Assembly (NCBI GenBank): GCA_902702965.1
Contig: CACRXP010000009.1
Location: forward strand, 2,891,395 to 2,955,394
DNA from: Spirometra erinaceieuropaei
Lineage: Eukaryota > Platyhelminthes > Cestoda > Diphyllobothriidea > Diphyllobothriidae
Direction: 5' to 3'
Length of the DNA stretch: 64,000 bases
The position numbers were made by a program, and so were the translations under genes. A model generated the notes under the pieces. It had not been told where the DNA came from and searched no databases. It was given only the letters and a program-made list of their open reading frames with translations. Shown piece by piece: positions 34,760 to 46,101 of this stretch. Every line of letters starts with the position of its first letter. Position 1 is the first letter of the stretch.

Positions 34760-35516
34760 GAAGAACGTTCCTCAAAGTGGGGAAGACTGGTCCCAGGACG
34801 GACTAGTGAGGGCTTCTAAAAGAACGATCGGACAAATTTGTTGATTGGTTGGCGGTCGAGGAAAGAGACGCAGAGAAAAGTTACGGTGGCAATGAGCTTG
34901 ACACAACTTTTAACAGTGAAGGTAGTTTATTAACAAAAAAATCCAAGTGACCTAGCAGACAGGCCTTCCGGATTGGCCCATAAGTCTGACTAAGTCACAT
35001 TTTTCAAAAATTGTCAGTCTGGCTAAGCCGCCCCCGCATAAAATAAAGGATTAATTTGTGGTCGTCTCTTCTGCATAATTTTTGCGTTTTGAAATCCGAT
35101 AATTCGACAGTTCGACCGTCGTTGTCGACGATGTCCACCGTCTGATCAACATCAAGGCGAGAACATGGACGCTGAATTGTGTGTGAATTAGTTTATAGTG
35201 CCAGTAGACTTGCGCAGCATCTACCGCACTCTCTCCTACCACCGCCCGCCTGTACCCTGTGTCAAGACAGGGTCAGGAAGACCGGAGGCGGGGGAGGGCG
35301 CAGGTGGATGGTACAGTCGAGGCCGCACCTTGGCGTTCCACTCCACACCCCCTGATCTACACAGCAAATGACCAGGTTTTTTACCAACAGTGACCCTAGT
35401 GTGCGCGACGTGTGTCGGCAACCGCACCCCGAAATGTTGGCATTTTTTGGTGTGCAAATCCGATAACGCCTGCCAGAATCCAATATGGTCCCCGTGTTGG
35501 TCCAGCGCATCTACCA
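34760..35516. repeat. Composite repeat, copy 1 of a long dispersed duplication
   Basis: Matches 49764-50555 over its whole length: AAGAACGTTCCTCAAAGTGG, TGGTCCCAGGACGGACTAGT, GTTGATTGGTTGGCGGTCGA, then GTCAGTCTGGCTAA and a family-G segment ending GTCCAGCGCATCTACCA. Same orientation in both places. Confidence 0.85.
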
Positions 35517-35559
35517 TGCAAGTCGCATACCATGGCTCTCGCAGCCTGGCTGGCACTGG

Positions 35560-35905
35560 CGGTTCTCCGACACCTGGTTCCCAGCTGGTAGATGTGCTTG
35601 CGCTCCCGCTGAGTATGGGTACCCAGCCATCCTCCTCCTTCTGCCCCGTCGTGGTTTGTTTTTATTGGCTAAAATCCTGGTCAGGTGTTCTGTTGTGGAT
35701 TGCTGCGTCCTTCCCCGCCTCCGGTCTTCTTGAATCTGTCTTGGCACCGGTGCCAGGTGGGGGAGGAGAGTGTGCGGTAGATGCTTCGCAAGTTGTCGTG
35801 CCTACTCTCACTCTGCTGTGGAACACACAGTGGAATCGTCGGCCACGATGGTTGAACTGCTGTGCATCTGAGCACCTTCCTGACTCAGCGGCATACTAAC
35901 CAGAG
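35560..35905. repeat. GC-rich repeat related to 27.54-27.86 kb and family G
   Basis: Carries GTAGATGTGCTTGCGCTCCC and TGTCTTGGCACCGGTGCCAG, GAGTGTGCGGTAGATGCTTC, an inverted family-G core. No reading frame I trust. Confidence 0.5.
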
Positions 35906-36534
35906 GTACTCTGTCAAGGTGCAAAAATCAAATTTTTAAAGCAAAAATAGCAATTTGACATTTATAATTATTCATTTTCACCCTTTTGTTGGGCAATCTT
36001 CCTGTCAGGAATATGGTAATTGGGCAAATTTCCAGGTTGCTACTGAGGTGGTGAGCTTGTTTCTGACAGCCTATTTACTGGAAATTCGGTTCAATGGTCG
36101 ACAGGCAGGCACACATTTTAGAGAAAAAGATTCGGTTTCAATAGGTGCGGAGGTCTGAATGGAAGTCAAGAATCAATTTTTTCCCAACCTCAAACTCGGG
36201 TGGAGGTTAGGGTTCTATCTAGGCTGGAATTCAGGCTTACATTTGTGTCAGGATTACAATTCGGGATAAGGTTAGGATTGGCAATGTCTATGACTGTACT
36301 CAGCCAAGATTACTCCGGAATGAGATCCGAAATATGACGAACAATCGTTTAATAACAGACGCTTTTTGGGCAAGATTGTTTTAAGGGCCGATTTAACTTT
36401 TTTTGCATCAATCGTGAGGTATGTACCTACATGTTTCGAGCAGTCCATGATGATTCACTCATGCTGTCTCTTCATTGATTGCAACTAACTGTACAGCCTT
36501 GATTAAGTAACGTTTTTAAGCAGTGGTAAAATTC

Positions 36535-36690
36535 TGAGCCCCGAGAAGGAGACAGGGATGATATTTTCTGCCTTGTAAACTGTAACCAGACACCTCGGGG
36601 TTTATGAGTGGGACCTAAGATTCGAATCCGCGCACTCTATTATTAACACAGCGCTCTGGCCATTAAGCAGCTATTTGAGTGGCTCTAGAT
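36535..36690 (-). repeat. tRNA-derived SINE fragment, minus strand
   Basis: Minus strand GCTTAATGGCCAGAGCGC (A-box-like) and GCGGATTCGAATCTTAGG (B-box-like), then the body begins. Head only. Confidence 0.6.
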
Positions 36691-37049
36691 CAAGCCACCA
36701 GAATTCTTCGGGGCGAGTAGGTCTCACAACGCGATCGATGAACGCGTTGCAACCGACAGAAAAACAAACCCTTGACTCGATGGGCAGGACCTTTGAAAAA
36801 TAACCAAAAGAGCGTGGGTCTGTGCCGTGGTGCTTCTAAACGCCTGAGATTGGATGATACCTACTGGCGACGACTTACAAACCCGAAACAGACATTTCAG
36901 ACCCCTGGTTTTATCGGTTATCTCATTCTACTCATACGACTGCCTACGTGGCGTTAAATTGATACCCCATGCACAACGGCAAAAATATGTCCTGTAACGA
37001 GATTGATGAACGTCCCTCTACTACTTTTAATGTATCCGATCGCAAATGA

Positions 37050-37150
37050 CAGGACAACGACTCTGTGGTACGACGGTTAGAGAGTCCGACTTCTGACCTG
37101 TACGGCGCGGATTTGAGCCTCAGGGGTTACAAACCTGCCCACTCATTCAT
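37050..37150 (+). repeat. tRNA-derived SINE head, plus strand
   Basis: CTGTGGTACGACGGTTAGAG and GGCGCGGATTTGAGCC give A- and B-box-like segments. Truncated after about 100 bp by the PLE end that follows. Confidence 0.5.
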
Positions 37151-37164
37151 GATGGACATCACAG

Positions 37165-37690
37165 TTTCTTGAAGAAGAAGACACAATTGCTGGGACAAGA
37201 GTTTTATTAGCCTGACGTTTCGGATTCCTGCTCGAACCCATCATCTGAGACAAAAGCAGATACGGGTGGTTCATGCACAAGGGACTGCAGTATTTATAGG
37301 ATGCACTCGCCATGCTACCGCATACCTATAAATATTCCCGGCTCCCCCCTTCATCAGAGATCGTTGCACGTGGTGTGATGGCCGACATTCGCGTCGTTAA
37401 TTGCTGCAATCTCATCGCGTGCGATGTATGTTGGTGTGATGATTGCTCGACCATCTGATTCACCGACCGCGGCGTTGGGAAGTGCTCACATGTGCGCTCC
37501 CCACATGGCCAATTACTCCGCCTAGGAAAAGTTTTAGCACCGAGTATGGAAGGGGAAAATCATTGTTTTTTTAATGGACTGGGGGCCAGTAAACCATGAT
37601 TCCAGCAGCTCCCGACTCATGCGGTTGTCACCTTTAGCGAGAATTTCGGCCTCGTCGAATTTGAATGTGGCCGGATCGCAAGCATGCTTC
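37165..37690 (-). pseudogene. Penelope-like element relic (GIY-YIG, subfamily 1)
   Basis: Same layout as 8785-9310 on the same strand: CTTCTTCAAG tail, CTTGTCCCAGC, hammerhead-like motif, then the decayed endonuclease (ACATTCAAATTCGACGAGGC, TGACAACCGCATGAG, GTAAACCATGATTC read on plus as complement). Ends abruptly at about 37685. Confidence 0.75.
37210..37251 (-). ncRNA. Hammerhead-ribozyme-like motif (PLE 3' region)
   Basis: Minus strand: stem I GUCU/AGGC, core CAGAUGA (U4 changed to A), stem II GGGUUC/GAAUCC with GAGCAG loop, GAAAC and GUC. The stem II change to GAAUCC keeps pairing as G-U against the 8.8-kb copy. Confidence 0.55.
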
Positions 37691-38339
37691 ATGTGTGATT
37701 GCTACTTATTTTGTCTAGGTAGGCTGAATTATTTAGGTGCTTTTAAATCGTGATGCATACTTCGTTTCTTATTAACGTGTCCTTCGTTTTAACCTACACT
37801 CATACCAGACGAACGTCTTAGCTCCATTTATAGACACACAGAACACGAACCCTCATCATGAGCATAAACGGGACGTCCATAATGATAGTTCGAGATAAAC
37901 TTTCTTTTGGTCAAATGAAAATCCTTCTCTAATGACTTGCCTCCTCAAAAGTGCTTTGATATGCCATTTTGCCCGCAAATGTCAAGTAACTTCATAAATT
38001 TCAGGGTTAAATCATGAAAAGACTTGAATTTTTGTCCCGTTCGTTTCATTTCCTGCTTGCCGCGAGCCAGAGACCTCATGACTTTCCTCAAAGTGGAGAT
38101 ATTTCGCAATTTCCGCTTACTTGTAGGCTTCGTTAGACGGTTACAAATGTGCCACTGTGAGGCCACATAGGCATAAAAGTGTCGCTTAAACTGGTAATGA
38201 TGTAAAATAACCGTTTAATTTAATTTTAATTTCTGAGAAAAATAATGCGCGAACTTGGAGCAAGTCTTTCGGAACAGCTCTTTCCAGGCACGGTCCAAAG
38301 TTTGATATGAATATTTTATTTGAAATCCATCAGCTACTG
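37691..38339. other. AT-rich stretch, unassigned
   Basis: No gene or clear repeat recognised. Confidence 0.35.
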
Positions 38340-38594
38340 CGATGAAATATAATTAAATTTTTAAGGACATCGACGATCACTGAAAGCAATGCTGTCGCTT
38401 TTTGCAGAGTGTGGTTTTTTGCATGCAGCCAGAAAGAAGTTCGTTCGAAAGCTGGCATCCCGAGGTAACTGAATCATTGCAGAATTACACTGCATAATGA
38501 TTAATGATAAAAACCCTACCTAAGTAATCTTTTCGGATGGAAAACGCACTTCAGAATTTCATATTAACACTTCATGAGTTAGCACACCCTACTG
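38340..38594. mobile_element. Right-end fragment of a family-B long-TIR element
   Basis: Ends CACTTCATGAGTTAGCACAC then CCTACTG; the left part is missing. Confidence 0.6.
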
Positions 38595-38779
38595 CAGTGC
38601 AGTTTTGATTACTGACCACTGACCGGACTATATCGTAGGCAGCACACTTGTGAAACATAACTAACCGGTAGTAGCCGTATCGTACAGGTTGCTGAATTCC
38701 CTTAATACACCGCACCGTCTGAAGCCTCAACGCACAATTAGCTTACATAATTTACCCCATAAGTTACAAAAAAGAGCAG

Positions 38780-38939
38780 GCATTAAACAAACGCAGATGT
38801 TTGACATAGCATACGACGAGGAAGGCCACTGTCTTGTGGATGTATTTGTAGCGCATAGGGCCTGCGCTGAACTCCCACTAATCTGTGGGCCCTTGAATTT
38901 GAGCGCCGTTTTTCGCTCGCATTTCACAGGGAATTTGTC
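38780..38939 (+). CDS. Candidate exon of unknown gene
   Basis: Open from AG at 38778-38779 (or the CAG before 38797) to a consensus donor TC|GTAAGT at 38940. Encodes MFDIAYDEEGHCLVDVFVAH and RACAELPLICGP. Amino-acid make-up is protein-like, with no repeat match in this window. I do not recognise the family, and no partner exon is evident. It could also be a fragment of an unknown mobile element. Confidence 0.3.
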
Positions 38940-39169
38940 GTAAGTGTACATCATTTGGCTTATTTTAATTGCTTTATTTTGACTCTTAGCTTATTCGTTT
39001 GTTCGTATTACGATTAGGCGATTAAATGCACAATACGATAGCGCCATTTCGAAGGAAAACAGAATTCGGTCTAATTTTGCCAACATGGCGACGACCTCTG
39101 TCTTTGCCGGTACGCCTTCTCGGCATATTCTGTTTGTCACTATACCTGCGAGGGATCAGGGCTGAAACT

Positions 39170-39450
39170 GATGTTTTTTTATTTCCTCAGAAATTAACCG
39201 CTTAATTGGAGTACATTAGTTTGAACTAAGATCCAAATGTCTGTTGGGCCGAAGTGCATCAACCACAGCGGGATAACCGCGGGATATTAATCAGACTGCC
39301 AACAGACAGATAGTAGTATGTATTGGGGCTACAGGATATCATACTGGTAGCTAGAAGTCCAGACACGTGTTTCGCCGATATTCTGCCGCTGCATGGCAAA
39401 GCTGCGATGGGTTCGGATCATCAACTGTCGCTGTTGAACTTCGGCCCAAA
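39170..39450. repeat. Fold-back repeat fragment (family D)
   Basis: TTTCCTCAGAAATTAACCG, ATTAATCAGACTGCCAACAG and CGTGTTTCGCCGATATTCTG follow the family-D element at 43.7-44.1 kb. Confidence 0.6.
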
Positions 39451-39527
39451 TATTAAATTTTGGCTTGTGCCTAAAGAACTTGGTTTAATCTGATTTAGAA
39501 GAGGCAGTGGCGAGTGAACGTTCCTTT

Positions 39528-40180
39528 CGGTAAATTCTCATCAGACCAATAGAGTTACATAGGGCGGGGTACAATGACTGAAACAAAAATCGATAAAAGT
39601 TAGGTTTTAAATTACAGGCTCGGCAAAAGCGGAAGGGCGCCGAAAGTTGTATGTGATTAGTCAACCTTTGACCATGGTAAGCGCGGAGCCTGAACAAGGT
39701 TATTTTGGGCGCATAGGGTCGGTTTTCGTAACCTTATGGCGGCCGCTTCTGTTGTTGCTAACAGGCGCTGGCCCAGTAGCTTAGGGTAGCTCGCGGGGAC
39801 CTTGTAACTCACACGAAATGCTTCAGTGGGCTTCGCACGATGCCCTGAGTCCACTGCATGCGCAAGGATGGCGCTGTCTATTATGCTAGTTTCACCCTTT
39901 GCCAGCCATGCGGGCGGTGCTCTCGTATTCTTTTGGGAAGGCGCTGACTCGTACGACAAACATTACCTGCTCCACAGGAGCAATTGAATGAGTAGATGCA
40001 CATTGAGGCGGTCTGAGGTGGCAGCCTATCCTTGCCTTCTTCACGTAAAATAGGGTTAGTAGAAAATGATATGCGAACCCTTGCTGCTGGGAAGGTTCCC
40101 GAGACAGCTTGGTCAAGGCGTCTTCTTAGGAGTTCACCTGCAGCGTCTCCTTGGAAGGGGACTTTGAGGAACAACGTTTT
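39528..40180 (-). pseudogene. Penelope-like element relic, subfamily 2 (GIY-YIG)
   Basis: Minus strand, two overlapping frames. 39881-40174 carries LPPQTASMCIYSFNCSCGAG and RTSQRLPKRIREHRP (Cys-x-Cys, GIY-YIG Arg and EH). 39657-39959 continues with DSAILAHAVDSGH and EAFRVSYKVP. A frameshift near 39.9 kb separates them, and the expected Tyr-Val-Gly has changed to NVC. No reverse transcriptase is left. Best-preserved copy of this subfamily here. Confidence 0.78.
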
Positions 40181-40307
40181 CTTTCTGATTTACACAAAGT
40201 TAACGATTCGTTTGTGAGGACATTAAAAAGGGACACAATATCATGTCTAGGCATGTCACACACAAGCCCAGGTGTCCTCGCTGCTTAAACATGCGGGTGC
40301 GCAAATA

Positions 40308-42230
40308 CAGTGCGTGACCTATCTCATGAAATCTGATAACGGAAACTGGTGAGAGAAGTTCTGGACGCCTTTAACGTTGCGCATTTTGTTCGCTCATTCA
40401 CATCCTTTAATGAAATGCCCCTTTCTTGTGCAGAAATTGTGTTTACGGAGTTATATCAAGTAAAATATCAGCAAATTTTAGCGATAATGGACGTTGGAAT
40501 ATATCTGTGCAATTTCCTATGCTAGTACTTGTCCTAGACTCCGGTTATGCAACTGAGCGACTTTTTCATTGAACGGATAGTAATATACCTGCAAGAGTTT
40601 TAATAAGGAGATTTAGCTGAACTTGAAAATTTATTTTATGTCCGATGTTAACCGGGGTAATCAACATGCTAACACAAAGGTTATTTTAAGAAAACTAGAG
40701 GTTTTATTGATTCCTAAATGTCAAATTAGCAGACCTGTGCGATTTGGTGCCCTAAAGTGCAGTGATAACGCAGATAGGGATTCCTCCGTTTAAGTGAAGT
40801 GAAAGTTTTTTGTCGTTCGGAAAATTCAAATTGATGTCACATAGATGGCCACCACGAATATATATAAAAAACAATGCTTTTGCGTTTACAGTAGAAAAAT
40901 ATTAGTATAGCTTAGGAACGTGAAAGAAACCGTCAAAAGTACCAATTTTTAATCGGCCTCACCGTGCACAAATGCAAAGTACACAGAAATGCGTCAATGG
41001 AGTGCAGTAATAAACAACTTTTTAAAGAGGCGACTTGTGTGGAAAAGTTTTATTATTGATTGGACGCATATTCGTTACCGACTTTCGTTGTGGACAGCCA
41101 CTTTTTCGAAAATGAAGTTCGATGTTTGAATGAGTCTTTACATGTGACCCAAACGACCAGCTTCGTGAAAAGGAGCGCCCAACACTCACCACTTCGGTAA
41201 ATGTCTTCAAAAATAATCTTATTTTAAAGTTTTCAACAGGCAGGCAATTTAGGATCTGTCTTTATAGAGGATCGGGTGAAAACGCTGAAAATCATGAAGT
41301 ATCCAGCAACATTTCGAGGCCGATCTGAAACTCAGCGTAATCCAAAACAAAAGAAAAGTATACATTAATTTAACGAAAGAAGCGTTCTCTCTATAAACAC
41401 AAAATGGTATGTTTACGATCACGCCTGTCAGTTCTATTTAAATTTATTAGGCACCGACCGGCCTCATGGCATGTCACCTTATGAAAACTTTTGTTCCTAC
41501 GACGTCTCCATCGGTGAAATCAAGCAAAATCCAGTTTTTCTTGTTAAACACCATTTCATTTAACTCCAAATAGCCAAGGAAATTATGAAACACTGGAAAA
41601 CTGTTTTGGAATCTACACTCAGAATGTAGACAGTTGAAAAATCGCCATGTATGAAATTACACTATTTCTTCAACGATATTTAGGTATAAACTTCACCAAA
41701 ACACTATTATTAAACGTTATTTTATTTACACTTTCATATTTACCACGTTTTTGGTATGTGAATACATTTTATACATCTAAAAGAATCAAAGATAGCGGAA
41801 AACCCTGGAGAACTGTTTTGGAATCTACACTCAGAACGTAGGTAGTTGACAAACTGTCATCTGTGAAACCACACTACTTATTAAACGATATATAGATGTA
41901 AACTTCACTAAAACATTGTTATTAGACGTTATTTTATGTATACCTTCATATTTACTACGTTTTCGGTATGAGAATACATTCTATACATCTACAAACGAAA
42001 TTTAATTAACTAGAGCCATTTCTGACGTTTTCGGGATATTGCGCTTTTCAAAATAAATCGGCATTCTTAAACAACGTAACACTGCCTTTAATATTTCTTT
42101 TATGTTTTGAATTCTTTAAAACTTGTACTTGATAAACGTAGATATTGGACGCATGAAAGTTTGTCGGTTTGCGAGTGATTGGCAATCATTCGTAAACTTC
42201 GACACATTTCATGATTTAGGTCACTAACTG
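40308..42230. mobile_element. 1.9-kb TA-flanked element (family C), copy 1
   Basis: TA|CAGTGCGTGACCTATCTCAT at left; right end ATTTCATGATTTAGGTCACTAACTG. Matches 51676-53527 in order along its length (TTTCTTGTGCAGAAATTGTG, GATTTGGTGCCxTxAAGTGC, TTTATTAGGCACCGA). Ends resemble family A, but the interior is different and twice as long. No transposase frame found. Confidence 0.82.
41590..42000 (+). repeat. 212-bp tandem duplication inside family C copy 1
   Basis: CTGTTTTGGAATCTACACTC occurs at 41601 and 41813, and the bases that follow stay parallel for about 200 bp. The sister copy at 53.1 kb has only one unit. Confidence 0.9.
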
Positions 42231-43450
42231 CAAAGGTCACGCTGTGGGCGTCTAGTAGAGTGCAATCCCCAATCCTGAGTGGAATGGAATTATTCCCGGT
42301 TTTGGTTCCTCAAAACTTGACCAGGTCCGCGGCAGGAGAGGGTGATGACAGGAGGGGGAGATTCTTACTAGGTTGCTCAAAGGAGGAAACCCAGCGCCCG
42401 ATATGGGTGAAGGCGAGCTAACCCTCTATCTTTCCTGTTCCAAATAGCCAACAGTCTATGCAGGTCAAGCCGACCGGGTGAAGAGGCTGTCGTGATGTAA
42501 AACCGCCGTCCAATGCCTGCCACATACGCACGCGCGCAGACTCACCGCAAATCTACCAATGCGTGTCACATGAGCCCGTGTAGTCCCCGTTTTGGTCTAA
42601 TGCAACAGCGGCACCGTCGGTTTGAGGGCGAACGCGCAAACAGGCCACAAAGCACCCGGGTCTACTAAATTTCACAGTCCCACTACCCCCGGCCCTCTTG
42701 CCGTACTACCACCAGCCGGTAAGAGACACCGCCTGGCCACCCCACCCCGCACACTCGGGACGCCGCGCGCAGGGGTCGGGGGGTTGGCGTTCTCGAGCTG
42801 GCTACCGAGGTTTGCCCCACCTTGACACTCCAGCGCGCCAGTGTGACTCATGTGTGCTAAAGGGCGAACTGAAATCGGGACGGCAGCTTGCACCTTGCCG
42901 CGCACCCCCTCCACAAAAAGGCGCAAAGTCGATGACTGCTGCGGTTTTCACACAAACGTGTTTGTGTGCGCGGCCGCAGATAGAGGAGGAACGAGCACGC
43001 ACACGACCACAAAGCTCACCCAACCCGCTCCGTTGGCGCGTATCCTGTGCAGGGGGGAGGGGGGTAGGGGGCGGCGACGCCGGTGAAGCAGCAAATGTGA
43101 CCGCTAGTGACACGTTTATGTGATAACGCACGACTTCGTTGGAGCACCTGGCGGAGCCAGGCCACGTTCGCAGTGCTGCTGCGCGTGCGTGAGCTGTTCG
43201 GTGCGTGTGCAGTTCTGTCGCCAGTGTATATAGTTGACTTGTGTGAATTTCTGCCTTTTGATCAGCTGGCCTAGCAAAAAGTGCACTGCATTGGCGGCAG
43301 AGGCGTTCATATTTTTCCCCTCCCCCCCCCCTCCTCCTCCTCCTCCCTGGATTGCATGTAAGTCGAACTGGCGACGCAATGCACAAACCCAGCACTACGG
43401 TATTCGACCCCGCACGAGTGTGAACTAGAACAGCGAAACCTCTTGACATC
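42231..43450. other. GC- and CpG-rich stretch without supported gene
   Basis: Much richer in GC than its surroundings, with CT/C-rich low complexity at 43318-43350 and a TATATAG at 43226. The 238-codon minus-strand open stretch at 42802-43518 is low complexity (RRRRRGGGG, SPPPTPLPP) and has no domain; I do not call it coding. A promoter-like or first-exon region is possible but unproven. Confidence 0.4.
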
Positions 43451-43540
43451 TTTTGATGATATAATTTGCTTTTACTCCTCTCAGAAGAGATGCATATCAA
43501 AAAGTAGGTGAAACACAAAAGAGACTGAGTTTAGGGTAAG

Positions 43541-44125
43541 GTGATGCCATACTAACAGCACAGGTACTAACCAAAGGCCCATACACGCGTGCTTCGCCGA
43601 TATGCTGCCGCTGTATAGCGCAGCTACGGGGGTTTCGGCTCGTCAGTGGGTCCCCCAGCGTTCTCCATCTGTTTTCTGGTAGATACTCCAATTTAGAAAT
43701 TGTCGCTTTTTAATTTCCTCAGAAATTGACTACGAACTTGGAGTAGATCAGTTTATTCAAGGTCTATAGGCTCAGACTGAGATTTTATGTGCGAATATTT
43801 GGACCGGAGTTCATCAGTCACCGCGGGCAACCGTGTAATATTCATTAACTGCCGACAGGCAGCTAGAATTATACTTGCGGAAGTATATCGGCGAAACACG
43901 CGTGTGTGGGCTTCTGGTTAGTACCTATGCTGTTAGTATGGTATGACCTTACCCTCGATTATACTACTAGCTGCCTGTCGGCAGTTAATGAATATTACGC
44001 GGTTACCCGCTGTGACTGATGGACTCCAGTCCAAATATTCATACATAAAAATCTCGGTCTCGGAGACCTTGAAGAAACTGTTCTACCCCAAGTTCGTAGT
44101 CAATTTCTGAGGAAATTAAAAGGCG
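43541..44125. mobile_element. Fold-back element (family D) with interlocked inverted repeats
   Basis: Two inverted pairs: 43541-43603 with 43888-43955 (CATACTAACAGCACAGGTA / TACCTATGCTGTTAGTATGG), and 43705-43872 with 43968-44122 (AATTTCCTCAGAAATTGACT / AGTCAATTTCTGAGGAAATT). Order is A-B-A'-B'. The B pair probably forms the TIRs of one element (43705-44122), with A a remnant of a neighbouring copy. No coding capacity. Confidence 0.85.
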
Positions 44126-44799
44126 GCAGAGACTGAGTTGCCTTAAATACTCGCTACTCTTTTTATCATAGGATTGGGGATAACACACTCCTAGCGGTGC
44201 TATGATTTAAAATGCGAACAGTTTCACTCAAATTGCTTGAAACAAACCTCCGAAACAGTCCGATGACTTATCGTTTCTGCCAAGAAGACATCTTTAGTCC
44301 CGCAGTTAAAACTAGAAACTCCCTCGTGTCAGGCTACCCTGGACTCGATTGTTTGACGTTTGTTCGCTTTCCGCCCAGATTTTATTGAACTGGTTTGTCC
44401 TAACTTAGAATATGAGAAGTAGGGAGGGACATGATCGGTGAGAATTACTCCCTTTGAAAACACAACTTGTCAGAATCCGACCTCTTCGCTTTAAATCCCG
44501 GTGGTCCGTGTTGAGGGTCAGGTCGTGTTTGTGGTCCGCGCAGACGGACTGTTTTCAAGTCTACAAACCACCGTTCTCCATCGAAGCATCAGGTGGTTGA
44601 CCGGCTCGGACAATCGAGTGGTATATGAGAAAGTGCAGGAAGAGAGAGAGAGTGAGGCCAAATTCCAGCCTATGATTTATTAATATACATAACCTAACAC
44701 ACTTGAGACTATCACGGTGTGACAAAAGCCGTGACATAGAAGACTGCCAACTGACGGAATAACTCGGACTCTGCAGTCAGACGACTGTGTGTTTGGTCA
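44126..44799. other. Unassigned stretch
   Basis: 44515-44560 shares GGTCGTGTTTGTGGTCCGCG-like DNA with 13.49 and 28.25 kb. Otherwise nothing recognised. Confidence 0.35.
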
Positions 44800-45020
44800 G
44801 ATGTGGTTATGTAGCTTCACCTGAAGTAAACAAACCCCAGTCACCTGTAATACGGGACCGATGGTAATGGGGGGTTCTTATAGGTGGGACCAGGGAACGC
44901 ACAGGCGACGAGGTCATGTAGTTGTATGCAAAAGAACAGCTATTGGGGATGCGCGGTTGTACTTTTAGTGATTGGGGAATAGTTGCTCTAACCCCAACCC
45001 TAACCCCAAACCCAGCAGTA

Positions 45021-45647
45021 TTGAGTCCAAAGGAAGAAGAGGCGTTCACCGGGAGGGGTTTATTGGAGGCCCAATGTTTCGAGTATTTGATTCGTCTACC
45101 CGTCTTCAGAGACTGGAAAGTCCTGCGCACAGCTCCCCTTATATGGCACACTTTGTTCAATGAGTGACCCGCCAATGCCGCCAGTGTGGCTGTATCCAAC
45201 TCGCCTTTCACCGTGACCTGAATCGTCGCCGTCGGCCGCGGAGATGACTGGCGACCCCGATTGTCCCGTGCCGTGGCTATCCCCCGTTAAGAAGGTTCGT
45301 AAAGTCAGATAGGGGGGAGGCAAATTGCTGTGGTGGTTGACAGAGCAGTCGATAGACATCCAGGATTCTCGTGCCTGCCTTGCCGTATGAAAATCCAGGC
45401 TTCTTTCACTTGCCTTAGTCTATGATCACCGCCCCGGTCCACAATCTCAACAGCGTCAAAGTTGAAGATGTGTCCCATTTGGGCAACATGGTTTGCGACC
45501 TCCGACTTTTGGTTCAACCTTCGCACGGCCAACTTATGCTCGTGCATTCACGTTTGCAGCCGTCGGCCGGTTGCCCCAACGTAGTTGCACCTTCAGCAGC
45601 TGCATTGAAGTCGGTAAACAACGGCCGACATCTCCTGCTTGAGTCCA
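45021..45647 (-). mobile_element. PLE insertion with 9-bp target duplication
   Basis: TTGAGTCCA stands at 45021-45029 and again at 45639-45647, bounding 609 bp. On the minus strand the insert begins inside a decayed GIY-YIG frame (NYVGATGRRL about 45575-45605, then MHEHKLAVRRLNQKSEV from 45547 and RQVKEAWIF) and ends 39 bases past a hammerhead-like motif. The insertion is thus 5'-truncated with a defined 3' end. Confidence 0.85.
45069..45113 (-). ncRNA. Hammerhead-ribozyme-like motif (PLE 3' end)
   Basis: Minus strand: stem I GUCU/GGGC, core CUGAAGA (allowed N at position 7), stem II GGGUA/UACUC, GAAAC, then AUU in place of GUC. The paired segments differ from the 8.8-kb copy yet still pair. 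Confidence 0.5.
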
Positions 45648-45759
45648 TCATGTGGGGCTATGTAACCACATCTTGCCTTGTGTGTTTGTGGAGAGTGGCC
45701 GACTTATAGAAAGAGAGTCAGGCTGCAATGTTGCCCTCTAAGACGCTCCCGCTTAATGG

Positions 45760-45905
45760 GATCCGAGCCGGTTGGGTGGTACACCTAGGTGCGGATTGCC
45801 GGCGTGCCAGTCATTTGCGCTATCTGCCTCCCGCGGTCCTCTTGATTCTGTCACGACACCAGATCTGGGTGGGAGAGGAGGACTAGATGCTGCGCAAGTC
45901 ACTGT
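45760..45905. repeat. GC-rich repeat (family G, opposite end)
   Basis: GGTACACCTAGGTGCGGATT and GTGGGAGAGGAGG...GCTGCGCAAGTCAC match 63930-64000 and 34130-34180. Confidence 0.5.
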
Positions 45906-46054
45906 TCCTGCGTCCGTTCAACCGTGAAAATCACCGATCAGAATTGATGATAAAGACAAATTGCATCCAACACTTAGCACGATCTTTTCTGTGCTGTGTT
46001 CAGAAAACTCACTTTTTGACGGTTTCTGTAGTAGTGGGACAGATAGGCAGCAAC

Positions 46055-46101
46055 AACACGGAGGAGCATCACCTCAGTCGTCTGACCCCCGCAGAGAGGT
46101 A
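46055..46101 (+). CDS. Weak candidate exon
   Basis: AG at 46053-46054 and donor GAG|GTAAAT at 46102 bracket an open IGSNNTEEHHLSRLTPAER. No domain, no partner exon. Listed for completeness. Confidence 0.15.

Larger units (their letters stand above)
44800..45672. mobile_element. Palindromic-end element split by a PLE insertion
   Basis: Left end GATGTGGTTATGTAGC and right end GGGGCTATGTAACCACATC; 44800-45029 matches 17299-17565 of the intact copy, including the CCCTAACCCC tract. The intact copy lacks the 609 bp found here at 45030-45638. Confidence 0.82.

Noticed and set aside
35390..35899. 169-codon plus-strand open frame
   Set aside because: Spans two GC-rich repeats; translation has no domain and related repeat copies are not open.
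42802..43518. 238-codon minus-strand open frame
   Set aside because: GC-driven and low complexity, with no domain; G/C-rich DNA makes long chance ORFs.
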